A program made the translations under genes and the position numbers. Below, in pieces: positions 38,110 through 50,300 of a stretch of 64,000 nucleotides of DNA (position 1 is its first letter; every line of letters begins with the position of its first letter). The stretch covers positions 27,622,808 to 27,686,807 of the forward strand of contig NC_045139.1 in the NCBI RefSeq assembly GCF_008831285.2, written 5' to 3'. The stretch comes from Nymphaea colorata. Its lineage: Eukaryota > Streptophyta > Magnoliopsida > Nymphaeales > Nymphaeaceae. The notes below the pieces were generated by a model. That model saw only the letters and a program-made list of their open reading frames with translations. It did no database searches and had not been told where the DNA came from.

Positions 38110-41100
38110 CCAAAAAAGCAAAAGAAATAGCACATTCCAAGGAACAGAAAGCATAAAGCACTAAGTCCTCCAGGCGGAATGTGCAAAAGCGTCTCTTAAA
38201 TTATAAAATTTTCTCTAATTAATATCAATTCCTGTACAATGTTTCATATGACATGGAGGAAAATACTATACATGAAAATTCTTGGGTCAGGTATTGCTCT
38301 TCACAAAAAGACAGCGATACTCAATGCCCAAGATACAAACTTGCAAACCAATTTGCAAAAATTTGCTATATGCATCTTTGCCTCTAACTGAAGTCTTTGT
38401 TCTCTGTTTACACCCCCAAATCTTCCCAACATTTTTTAAATGGTAATTTTGAAACTTTCTGTAAAATATCTTCAACTGGAGTCGAAGTTCGCCCAACCCA
38501 ATCCTAGATGCAAGTCTAGGAACCACTTGTGAATTCAATTTACAACAATAAATTGCAAAATCAGAATTTTTGCCAAATTTGAACAAAATTTTGAAATAAA
38601 ATGTCAGATGGATCAAAGTCAAGATCTAAAAGCTCAAATGTTCAATTGAGATTAAAATTCACATTAGCGAGAATTATAATCTTCTTTCCATCCTATTCTA
38701 ACACAAAGAGAGAAAATGACACAAAGAGAGAAAATGAGTCGGTGTGACTTATTCTCTCTCTCTCTTTATTCTATTCTATAGAATTATTCGAGGAAAACCA
38801 AGCCCAATAAAAATCTAGGAACAATTCGCCTAGAGCGAAGACTTCCTAAATTTTCCTAAAAATTATCTGGGAGTCAATTTGAAAAATTGACTCTCTAAGA
38901 AACAAGAATCTAAATTTTGAATTTGCTCGGATCAAAACCGATCGACCTAATTCATTCCAAATTAAAATGAACCCAAAGTTCATGCAATCTTGATGTGCTA
39001 TGATCAAACATATTGCTGGGTAAATCAATGAATTACTCAAGACTAGATCGACAATGATCTGGGTCAATTTTACACATATCAAGCATAGAGTTGTTCAAGT
39101 GAAATTACTCTTTTTCAACGTTTTCAAAACAAACCAATTCTGGAAAAATGATCGTTTTTTTGAAATAAAGAGAAATTGAATAGGCATCGAAAGATCAGAC
39201 GATCTCTCTTCTGGAATTTCCCAAAAGACTAGAGGGAACAGCCTAAATAGGCATGCCTCTCTCATATTTTCAATTTAAAGTGAACGAAAACAAGATTAAA
39301 AAAAATTAATGGCACCCAGCTGAGCGTGCCATTCAAACTGGTTTGATTCTGAATTTTCTGGTTAAGGGAAGAGGAGAACAAGCTATAAATGGCTTCCCGC
39401 TCTCCTTCTCCTTTCTTCATTGGAATCAAACGAGCTGGTTAGAAACTAACCCATTTGCAGCTGACATGAAGAGACAAGCGTGTCATCATTTCTTTATCTT
39501 CAACCTAGACAAGCAAAACAAGGAAACAAAAAGAAATGAGCTGATTGGCAAGGGAAGAGGTGTCCCTTGCATGCAAGGGTAACTTCTTCCCCATGCCAAA
39601 ATAATGAAGATTGCCTCTTGATTTCTCTTGTTTTCAAAAAAATTGTCCAGCGTCATTATGTTGGTGCCTATAAAACCATAGACCAGCTAAGACTCCCCTT
39701 TCCATTAGCAAGCAAGTCCTTCATTCTCTAAGCAGAGGATGCCTGCCTTAGGCATGAACCCCTCCAGCCAAACCCCCCTGCTCAAAACGTTCCTTCTCAA
39801 AATGTCTTGAATCAAGGCGTCCCAAAGTGGTCCAGCTCCCACTTCTCCTAGGTGCCCTAAGTTCGAGTAAACCTCACGTTGCTTAGCAGCTCAGAGCTCT
39901 AGCCGACCCCTACTCAAAGCATCATCAGCATAGACGTCTCCTAGCCAAGCATCTTCCGAGGTAGTCCAGATCTCACGTCAAGCCCAGCTCGATGCCACCC
40001 TTGTTCTGCCTCGTTCTATGTGCTATTCCAGCAATTGTTCGCCTCAAATTCCCCACTGGCTCATGTCAATCTTGCTTCTATGTTGCAAATTATTTCAATA
40101 TATTGACATGCATGCCTGATTTCTCACCTAAAAAATGAGGGTCCAATGGCGAAATGAACCATTAAAGCTTTATTATAACACCAAAGGTGGATCTCGTCAA
40201 GCAGCCACTAAGGGGCTGGCTGCTAACTTGATCAAACTACCTTACCATGACCAGATTCGCAGCAGTCATGATCAGGTCGTCACCTCCATCGATCAAGCTA
40301 AAAACTGAGGCTCAAACATCCTTGGTTTTTTGCTCACTAACGCCCAAATCAATGGGCTTATTTCTGTTATCTTACAAACATCGGCAAAGTCGACCATTAG
40401 CTGGCCAAAATTCCTGGTAGTTTGACGCCACAAACCAGACCCCAATCAGCCTCACAATTTATGTCCTTGACAAATCGTCTCACCCAAATCGGTAGCTTTA
40501 TTTGCTGTCCTAAATCAGCATCCTTGGTGCATGTCTTTTCCATTCTAGTCATCGCGATATTCTGTCGTTATATCGTTATATTTGATATCTACTAAGTTTT
40601 ATGTTGCTGGAAAATGGTGATCATTATTTATATATATATATCCTATCGTGAATGGCGGATAGAGATGGACAATGCTTGAGCGGTGGGCTGAGATTTTCTA
40701 TATTTCAAAAGTTGGGAATGATGTCAAGCTGAGTCACCACGAAACAAATGTACATGTTAAAGCATATGTGCATGCATTCCTATGATCCTCTCAATAAATT
40801 CAACCAAATTTATCTTTTCGAAAACCAGAAAATAGTATTCTCAAATCTGATTTCAAACGGTCCCATGTATGCAAAATTGAAGGAAAAAGACCACCATGGT
40901 TTGGTAGAAAACGCGATCCATTCATCCATGTGATTGAATGTTTTTTATTGATGTATGGAAAGAAAGAGAGGCGAATGAAGCATGAATGTTTTCATACCTC
41001 TTGAATGTGCAATGAATTGAATCTCATGATCTTGTCACATGGATTCTGCAAGAATCGGATCCACTCAATCTATGAGCGTGGTCTATTTTGAAAATGAAAT

Positions 41101-42945
41101 ATAGCAATCAAAATGAGCTTGTCCCAACCCATTTCATTTATGAAAAATTCCAATGATTTTGGAAAACAACGATTAACAAAACTAGCTAATCTAGTTGGGT
41201 TTCAAAAGAATCCCTAGATCCAAGACAAGGATTTTAGTCAAATCCAAAATCATCAAAGAAATCAAATACTCACCAAAATCCATTTTGAAGTACGAATTTC
41301 CAAAGATCCCACCATTTTCAAATCTATAAATTCTACAAAAGCCGAGCCGTTTCCAACTCCAAAATCAATCTTAAAAATGTATCAATCTGGCAAAATTTGG
41401 AGGAATCCACAAACATGATATTTCACCCAAAGAGAAAATTTCTCCAAACACAATTCCTAGATTTTTCAAATGTCAGGTTTTGACCTAAGGAACCCATTTT
41501 GCCTACATCCTATGTCGAAAGCAAGTTGAACGCAACTTGTCAACCAAATCCCGTTTCTAAAACCAAAACTAAAATTTTCCAAACGTAAGCTCATGAACCG
41601 TACTCTAAAAGCTTTCTTGATGTCAAGAGTAAGCTTGGAGACGCTATACATTCCACTCCAAGGTAGACCCATGAGAGGCCAAAATTGAATTATGCATGTG
41701 AAAAATAGGGTGAAGCATGAATGAACATATAGTTTATTTTATATATGCATACATACACACACTCCACAAATACACTCATTCTCATTCATTTTCACAAAAT
41801 CTAAGTGAGTACAAGTCGGAGTCGCTACTATGACCAAGTCATATTGCGACAAAGACTAGAGCACCTCACTTATTTGATGCGAGCACAAAAAATTTGTAAT
41901 ATAGTTGTAAAACCTACACTTTCAAATCAATTCCGTGATTGGATTTCAAGTCCAAGTCAAGCAAAATTCCAAGATCTTAAACCAAAATTCTCAAAAATCA
42001 AAATCCTAATAAAGAAAAAATCTCATAAAACTAAACTTGGATTCCCAAATTTTAATCTTCAAAACTCATTTCGAGACCAAAACCAACCAAACTAAACTTG
42101 GATTCCCAAACTTCTCAATATATCCAAAAACAAGTTCAAATCCCGAAGTCTAAAAATATTGATCGATTTCTGGCCATTCCAAGCCTTAAAAATTTCAATC
42201 CAATTCAAAAAATTCCAATTATCGAATCCAACTTTTCCTAGTTTAATCCAATCAAAACTATCCTAGAATTTTCAAATCCAATCCCAAAATCAAAACTATC
42301 ATCAAAATTGTAAACTATAGTCCAAGCTTCCAATTTTCAATTCTCTATCCTAATTTCAAAACGAAGCTTCAATCCCCAATTTTATTTAAGATCCAAAATT
42401 CAAACTTTCAATTCCAAACTCCAATTTTGGACCAAATCAAAGTTTAATTGCTAAAAATCTGGGATTAATTCAAAAATCTCATTTCAAAGACAATCTCTCA
42501 ACCTCTTGAAATATAGAAATATTCTCAAACAAATCCAAGTCTTCCTTTAAAATAAACTTCAAAAAATCTAAAATTCAATTTCTGCACATGCATGTAGGAA
42601 AAATAACTTGTCAAAGCTTGAGAAAACCTAAACTTTGGATCAATTGCTCTTGTTAGTGGTGGCAGAAATGGTCGATTCTCATACTGATGGGCAGGTCCTT
42701 TTCTCCTAAAATCTATTTTCCAACAAAATCCAAAATTGTGCTACTTAGCGCATGACTTTTCCTGCTCCTGCTCCCACGCACCCATGAGAAAGAGAGGGTG
42801 TGAACATTATTCCAGCTGCCATTATATTTTTCTGGTCTTGAATGTTGACTTTTGATAACCAATTGTCACTACCACGTGCCAAAACATGCTACTGTAGAGT
42901 GCGGTTTTTTGCCTAAAGTATTTTAATTTGAACCTTTAGTGAAGT
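38110..42945. other. Repeat-derived DNA interrupting the gypsy element
   Basis: It lies between the gypsy gag start (about 42,950-43,240) and the rest of gag-pol (from 37,650 down), so it is probably a nested insertion. A CCTATAAAACC box at about 39,668 followed by a C-rich leader looks like an LTR promoter on the plus strand. About 41,100-42,560 is dominated by AATCCAA, CAAAATT and TTCAAAA words. A 19-bp tandem duplication (ACACAAAGAGAGAAAATG) lies at about 38,701-38,736. No protein domain is recognised. Confidence 0.4.
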
Positions 42946-42949
42946 CACC

Positions 42950-43240
42950 ATATCAAAAAGTGGCGTATTCATGCTACAACTTCGACCATCTATCCCGCAT
43001 GGTTTTCATTTAGTCTCTCAGTTCTTCGAAAGACTCAACTGCATTACCCAACACTTCCTCATGTGTGTTACATCGGCAACCAGCTTGTTCATAATTTCTG
43101 TCAAGTCTTCCCAGCTATGAGATGTGCCCATATCATCAGAATGGGCCACTCCCTTGCCCTTGGTGCTTCACAGATTCTATTGAGTCTCTAGGACGTCCTC
43201 CTCAATCACTATTTACCACCATGTTACTCTATACCGATTC
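42950..43240 (-). mobile_element. Gypsy gag 5' fragment
   Basis: Minus-strand translation gives STKGKGVAHSDDMGTSHSWE and MNKLVADVTHMRK, a hydrophilic gag-like N-terminal segment, starting about 30 bases beyond the primer-binding site. It contains stops and is cut off at about 42,950. Confidence 0.5.
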
Positions 43241-43271
43241 TCCAACCGCTCCCTTAGCTTGAGCCGAACGT

Positions 43272-43284
43272 GGCTCTGATTACA
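43272..43284 (-). other. Probable retroelement primer-binding site (initiator Met tRNA)
   Basis: On the minus strand TGTAATCAGAGCC closely resembles the usual plant primer-binding site TGGTATCAGAGC. It lies immediately inside the right-hand LTR, where it should for an element reading right to left. Confidence 0.6.
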
Positions 43285-43289
43285 TTTTT

Positions 43290-43760
43290 CACAGGCTAGG
43301 GATTCTCTAGACCGTGTAGTCTGTGTGACACTAGGCTAGGGATTCTCTAAACCGTGTAGTCTGTGTGACACTACTTCAATCCACCGCAAGCTTAAAGGGA
43401 TAAGATAGTGCATAGATAACTCAATAACAAATAGTGCAAAAAAAAGAGCAAGTACACAAGGAGAAAGAGCTTGCAATGAGCTGTTTTATTCACTTAAAAG
43501 CACAGTACATCACAAAAGAGCATAAGCTAACAAAGAGATTGACTCAACTTTACTTACAAGGTTGCTTGACGGCGCATACAATGATGCTCATGCTGAATAC
43601 CTAAAATAAAGAATCCCAAACATTTGGACCAGTGGAAATGTATTCTCTTACAAGTGAACATGCATGTACAAATAGACCATGTAAATAAAAAAAGACTATA
43701 TGCATGTACAAATAGACCATGTAAATAAAAAAAGACTATACAGACACAAACACAAAAAAA
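43290..43760 (-). repeat. Ty3/gypsy 5' LTR (right copy) with two 40-bp tandem duplications
   Basis: Homologous to 34,598-34,925, diverged. It contains two exact or near-exact tandem duplications, each with a 40-base period. One runs from 43,293 to 43,372 (AGGCTAGGGATTCTCTA...GACACT, one G/A difference). The other runs from about 43,660 to 43,740 (TGCATGTACAAATAGACC...). Neither is duplicated in the left LTR. Confidence 0.75.
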
Positions 43761-43764
43761 CACT

Positions 43765-44365
43765 TAAAATGGTTTTAGTAAAAAATAGAAGAAACAAGCA
43801 GCCTCAAAGATGTGCTAACTAACAATTTAAAGAGAGAGGGAGATGGAGAGAACATTTATTTCAAAGCAATTTGTCGAACTCCAAATACATCCACAACTTG
43901 CAAGTTGAACTTGAACTATAGCAAATGAGACCCAGAAGAATGAAGAAGTGGCGCCAGTTGGGCCTCTTAAATTTAAGAAGCAATCACATTTGGAATGTCA
44001 TCATTGCCATGATTTGCAAAAGCCAAAGCCATGAATACATATGTATGCTGTCGAGGTTGATGACGAACATTATATATAAGCAGCAACGATCAATACGGTC
44101 GATCAAATCTACAATTGTTTCTAATCTTTTTTGAAGAAAATAAAAAGCTAAAAAGAAAAAAGAGAGAAAAAAGAAAAGACAAACAGAAAACTAGACCCCT
44201 TTCTTAAATCTCAATAAAAAAAGGGTCGCCCTTTGCGTCACGACACTTCTCATAAGCAAGGCAAATGGAGGTTAATGAAGTGCCCTGCACTTCCTTTGTA
44301 GAACGTGTCGGAGCCGTGCTATCAAGGATAGCCACATGGAACCCTAAAAGGAAAAATGATAGACC
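43765..44365. other. 3' flank of the HMA gene
   Basis: Directly downstream of the HMA stop codon. An AATAAA on the minus strand lies at about 43,855-43,860, which would give a 3' UTR of about 500 bases. No second gene is seen. The LTR lies about 600 bases from the stop codon. Confidence 0.4.
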
Positions 44366-47300
44366 TTACTCGATCACAATTTCACTCAAAAATGGTCTCC
44401 CATGGATGCAGACACCTTCACTGGGCCTGCAAAAGCTCCTGCAACACCTACCCGCCCCTCTCATGTCCTTGTCACCATACTCTGTCTCAGTACTACCGTG
44501 CAGCTCAAATGCATCATGGTTCATCAAAGTGAGCTCCCCTCTCCCACAGCTAGGCTCACCCTGCCCTACCGACTCTCTGTCTTCCACTTGAACCCTTATC
44601 TCTCCCTCTCCAATGTCACTAACTGTGTGTGAATGCTGGTGTGCACAAGCATGCCCACTCGCGTGCTTGCAGTCGCCCTCGTGTGTTCCGCCGCACGTGA
44701 CAGTGTGGTAGCATGACTCTTGGTGTTTTTGCTCATATGTGGTTTCACACGTGTGCGTCTGCGGGATGATGTCTGTATGAGGATGCAGGCAAATGGCAAC
44801 TTCTGTACATGCTTTTGCACAGTTGTCTTCACACCTTTGATGGCAGGTGGCGAAGTGCGGAGTCGAATCGTGGTCGTGGGTGACACGTGTAGGAAGATGA
44901 TCTTCATGTTCACAGTGTTGCATGTGTGGAAGGCAGTTGCCTCGGCAGCCCATGTGTCCATACTCTTCCATGGATAGGCCTAGGCTAGTGTGTTTGCAGG
45001 GGCTCTCTACTTTGTGCCCTCTACAAAGAGAAGCGTTCTCATGCAGGTGGTGGTGTCCATGTCCTTCATCGTGAGACACACAGGCGCTCTTGTGGGCGGA
45101 CCGGGACCCACATGGTAGCCTTGACCAGACCGACTTGTGGTGGTGTTTGTCACGGTCGCCACAAGGGGAACAGCCCTCGTGGGAACCATGTCCGCCGGCC
45201 CCAGGATTGTGCTCTTGCTGTTGTTGCAGCAGCAGTAGCATGCTGTTAAGGATCACCAGCACACAGGTGCCTACATCTGCTAGAACGGCAGCCCATAGGA
45301 GGGGGTGGCCGGCGAATGCGAGCCCGAGAATTGCGGCCTTGGTCGTGACCGACAGCACTATGTTCTCGATGATCTTCCGGTTGGTTCTCCTGCCGAGCTT
45401 GATGGCGACTGCTATCTTCCCTATGTCATTGGACATCAAAGTGACATGAGAGGTCTCCGTAGCGATGGCGGAGCCGGACACGCCCATGGCGATGCCGACC
45501 GAGGCAGTTGCTAGTGCTGGTGCGTCATTCATGCCATCGCCAACCATTACTGTTAGTCCAAGCTTCTTTAGATCCTCAATTGTGCTGACCTTGCCCTCTG
45601 GTAGAAGCTCTGCGTGAACAAAGTCTATGGAGTTCCCCACCTACACCCAAGAAAGACGAAAATCGGTTTAATTAATTAATTAGGACTAACAATTGTGAAA
45701 CTTATTCGCGAAAACTTTCAATAGCCCGGGTATATATCTATGGATATTTTCCTAAAATCCATGTTCAAAACCGACAAAATGCCTCACATTGAAGGAGACT
45801 TCTAAATATACATGAGAAGTTATTTTCCCTATGATGGCATGTGAAACCACACAAGTTCTCGTTCTAGAGAAAAGCTTTTCCATGTGAAAATCTTTCTTTG
45901 CTTGATCTTTTCCATACAAGTGCAAATTGGAATTGAAGGAAATAGCAGGAAATTAAAGACAGAAAGACAAGGTGTGGAGTTACAGGGGGAGACCTGCTGC
46001 TGCAGATGCATGGCAGATATTTTGCTGTCTCCTGTGAGCATTGCTGTTTTGATGCCCATTCTTTTGAGCTCTTGAATGACTTGATTTGAGCCAGGTCTGC
46101 ACTCATCACACACTCCAAAAGTAGCAGCCACAACTCCATTCACCACCACATACCCCATTGTTGTACCCCTTCTCTTTTCATCCTCCCCTTCAGCTGAGCG
46201 ACAGAGCGGGAGAGAGCGATGTTAGCTGAACTCTTAGCTAAAATAGGAACATCAGTTGATTAAACTGGGGGCACGCAGTTGGAGCTTGAAAAGGAAGAAA
46301 GATATTAATTATGTAGTCACGCAGTTGGAGCTTGAAAAGGAAGAAAGATATTAATTATGTAGTAAGAAAATTCAGAAGCAAGATTTAAGTCACTGAGAAT
46401 TTTTCATTAATCTCGTGAAGGAACATGTAGAAATATATACGAGCACACAACACACAATTAAGCTGACTTATCATTTTTGAGTGATGAGGCACACAACACT
46501 CGTGCAGGCTTCTTACATTTTCTTTTTAAAGGACGATTGAAAAGTTTAAAATTCTAGGTTTTTCTTTCTTGAAGGAAATAAGGAGTTTCAAACATGCATC
46601 GTAAAATTGACGTATACATTTATATTTTATCAATGACAAGGTTCTGGTGTGGCTTCAAAAAATATCTTCAAGTTTACACTTACCGGCGACTTCGCAACCA
46701 AGCCTGTTGGCCATCCTTCGGTTCCCGATGGAAATTTTATTTCCATCTATGTCCCCAGAAATGCCTTCTCCCGGGACTACAACGAAGTCCTTCACCGTGT
46801 CTGAAGATGCCTCTATGTTATTCAATCTGCTGTACTCAACAAGAGCAGATGCCATCGGATGGTTCGACTTTCCCTCCATACTTGCAACCCTGAAACCAAA
46901 CCCAAGAGGGAGCTTTTTACTAAGTCGCAGAAACATAAATTGTCATCAGATACCGGTCACAAAAATTCAGTCTTGAGTATATAAATAAATTTTTTTCACT
47001 TTTACAAAATTTGGAATTTCATTTCAGTATATTCATATCACACAATATGAAATCAATAGAGCATTAAATCAATCAGCTTTGGAGTTTTCGGGTGAATTAT
47101 CTTGTAGTATTAACCTTATCAAAAGCTAGGTGTGGGTAACACCATCTTGTCTAAAACTCGGGAAAGTTGACATAATGTGACGAAGTACAAGCATTTTTGT
47201 CTATTTCAAACCTTTTGTATCTCTCAGAAGCCCATCACGATGCATCGGACTATATATTTGTGAGCTTAAACTGTCCAACCATCTGGTTGCTCATCCATTA

Positions 47301-50300
47301 CAACTTTTAGATGCATTACATTTGGGAGGATATGATTAAACACATACCCCAATACAAATGAAAATTGAATGGCAAGTCTCGCTTTGTTACAGTCATTCAA
47401 TCATCTAATTAAAACCGTCTAATTTATCATGATGAGCGAGTAAGAGAAAAAAAATGAAGAAAAAGACTATAGGGTATTTTTATCATTTATATTAGTTAAC
47501 ACATTTTTTCTTTTTTTTCTCAACTATCTATTTGAGGCCGTCTATATAAATAAAAATGGATGGTTGAGAAAAAAATAAGAAGAAAAATATATGAACTTAT
47601 TAGATAATGAAAATATCCATCTTATTTTTTTTATAACTATCCATCATATAACAACGTTAGTTAAATGGCTGAGTGATTTTAAAAAAACTAAAGTTATATA
47701 TATATATTCGTGCCGGGATAGTGAGCCCAGCCCATTTAAAATTAAAAAATATTTTTTTAATTATAAAATAATTTTTTAAATATAAAATATATTTATTAAT
47801 AATAAATATATATTATTAAAACAATTAAAAAATTAAAAAAATATTTTTTTAATCTAAACGAATCAAACTGACCGTTTATAGGGCCCAAGCCTAACCCGAG
47901 CCAGGTTTTTCTCGGTCCAGAGCTCGAGCCCAATCGGGCCGGGCCAACCCGTATATATATATATATAATTAATGAACATAAAAGAGATACTGCCAATACA
48001 GCAAGAAGATGAAAGGGATACCTACCAATACAGCAACTTCTCCCCGCTCACAACACGAGAATTGGGGTAGAAGTAGGAGACCGAAAATTTGCCACGCGTT
48101 AAGGTGCCGGTTTTGTCGAAGGCCATGACCTTAACACGTGCCAGTGACTCGAGGTGATGTCCACCTTTGACGAGGATGCCGATAGAGGCTGCTCGGCGCA
48201 GGGCACATTCCGTAGCGACCGGGGTGGAGAGAACCAAGGCACAAGGGCAGGCGCTGACCAGCACTACCAGGCTTAGGTAGAGCCAGTGGTGCAGGTCATC
48301 AACCCTCAGCATGGCCGGCACCACCGCTACACCAACCGACGCTATCACCACAACTGAGGACATTAACCAAACTCACCATCAGTCTTGTGATCATACCAAC
48401 AACCTTTACGCAATTGCAATCAAGTGAGACGAGCTTGATGCGCGATTACAAGTAAACAGGGGCATATTGATATTGCACAAAACACAGAGCAACCATACTT
48501 GGGCTATAGTACTTGGCGAACTCTTCTATCATCCTTTGAGTCCTGGACCTCTTCTGGTGCGCCTCCTCCACCAGCTTCGCCATCTTGGCCACCGCTGATT
48601 CCTCTGCGACTGCCGTAGTCTTCACATCGATGTATCCTGCACAAGAGTTTTTGTTCAATTTGATCTTCATCCATGAAGAAGGCCTGTTCATATAAAATAG
48701 TTCTTCCAACTCTCATCCCACATTGATACGTGTCACGATAGATCAGATTTGAATTGGATGTACTCTCTACGATATCTACTTTATCAAGTGTTCACGTATT
48801 GAGATTTAAATATGATATGGGAATCCAAATTCACAATCTGAATCAGATTTCAAACTGATAACCAATCCAGATTTGTCTTTTGAAACGAGATCGAACTGCA
48901 CTTATATGATATCTTAAGAACTGACTTTCAAAATGGATTGATACTAACAGATATATATGCGATTTACATTTAAAAGTAAATCTAAATCTTCACCTAATGT
49001 AATCCTGAATCCGAATCTGTTCGGGTATTTATTTAAATCTGTATTCATTTGGATACCACTTCTAAAATCCAAATCCAGTTTGTTAATCATATGTTTTTTC
49101 TCTCATATACGATGTGCTTAAAACCTTGGATGCTTGTACACGAGCCTTATATATTGAGGAAAAGAAAGGGTACTGCGATAGTTACGAACCAGTGAGGTTC
49201 ATGGTGCCGGCCCACACGAAAGATCCAACAGTCTTCTCCACCGGGAAGGACTCCCCTGTCAAGCTTTTCTCGTCGACTTCGCTCTTTCCATTGACCACGA
49301 CTCCATCAATCGGGATCACTTCCCCAGCCTTCACCACCAGCACCGTGTTGACCTTCACTTCATTTGGGTGAACGACTGCACCGGACTCAGCAATGGTGGC
49401 CTTCTGCGGCATCTCCTTCATCAGGCTTGACATCATGTCGCGTGCCTGTGATAGATTTTGGAATGAAATTAAAGCCAGTAATGACTTTCCCTCGGTTTCT
49501 TTCTACTTCTCTAAAACGGCAAAGGGGGTTAGATAGACCTCTTAGTTTACCAGTTTATGCTTAGCAAAACGCGCAGACCTCTTTTTCTTTTTCAAACCAA
49601 ACAGCTACCGGTTGCATATCGAGCCATTCTGTTTTAAAAATGGCAAAATGTCGTGTTCAAAAAGAACGCCGTAATACAAATTAGCCAGGTAAAGCCCCAA
49701 GCTAAAATATGGTGTTGTTAAAATTGGTTTGAACAAATTTAAATATGTCAATTTTCTAATAGCTAGGGACCTTAATGATCTGATACAGGTTTGATTAATG
49801 GGAGAAACACATGCCACAATTTCATAGATTATATTTCTCGTTTTTTTCTCTCCTGATCGTTTAACATAAGATTACAAATTTATATTTGGATCTAATTCGC
49901 CAACAGTTGGATTGAGCTCATTCTCTGAGTGAGAGTTTGATGGTTTGGAATTTTGATTTAAGAATGAAAATTTCAAAATCATAATTCCTCGTCAAAGTGA
50001 AATGGAATTGGAATGAACATTCCAGGTTGCAGCTTTCTAATTTTGGAGACAAAGTACCTTGTTTTTTTAGTAATTTCAGTGTCCTAAAAGTTGCACATTT
50101 TGATTCTAAAATTCCATGATTCCGGGTATACCAAACACCACCTGAATCTTGTTGTCGACGGATTTGATTCAAGAATTGGTTTTAACAGCATTGAGATGCA
50201 CTTAAAACATTAGGTAACCTTTTAAGTACTTGATATTAAATGTGTAGGCATTAGAATGCAGGGTTTTTAATAGTGGCAGGTGGAACAAAAGTTTTATTTC

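Noticed and set aside
44265-45514. Long plus-strand ORFs (up to 119 codons) opposite the last HMA exon
   Set aside because: They mirror the GC-richer, stop-poor coding exon on the other strand and show no domain. Shadows.
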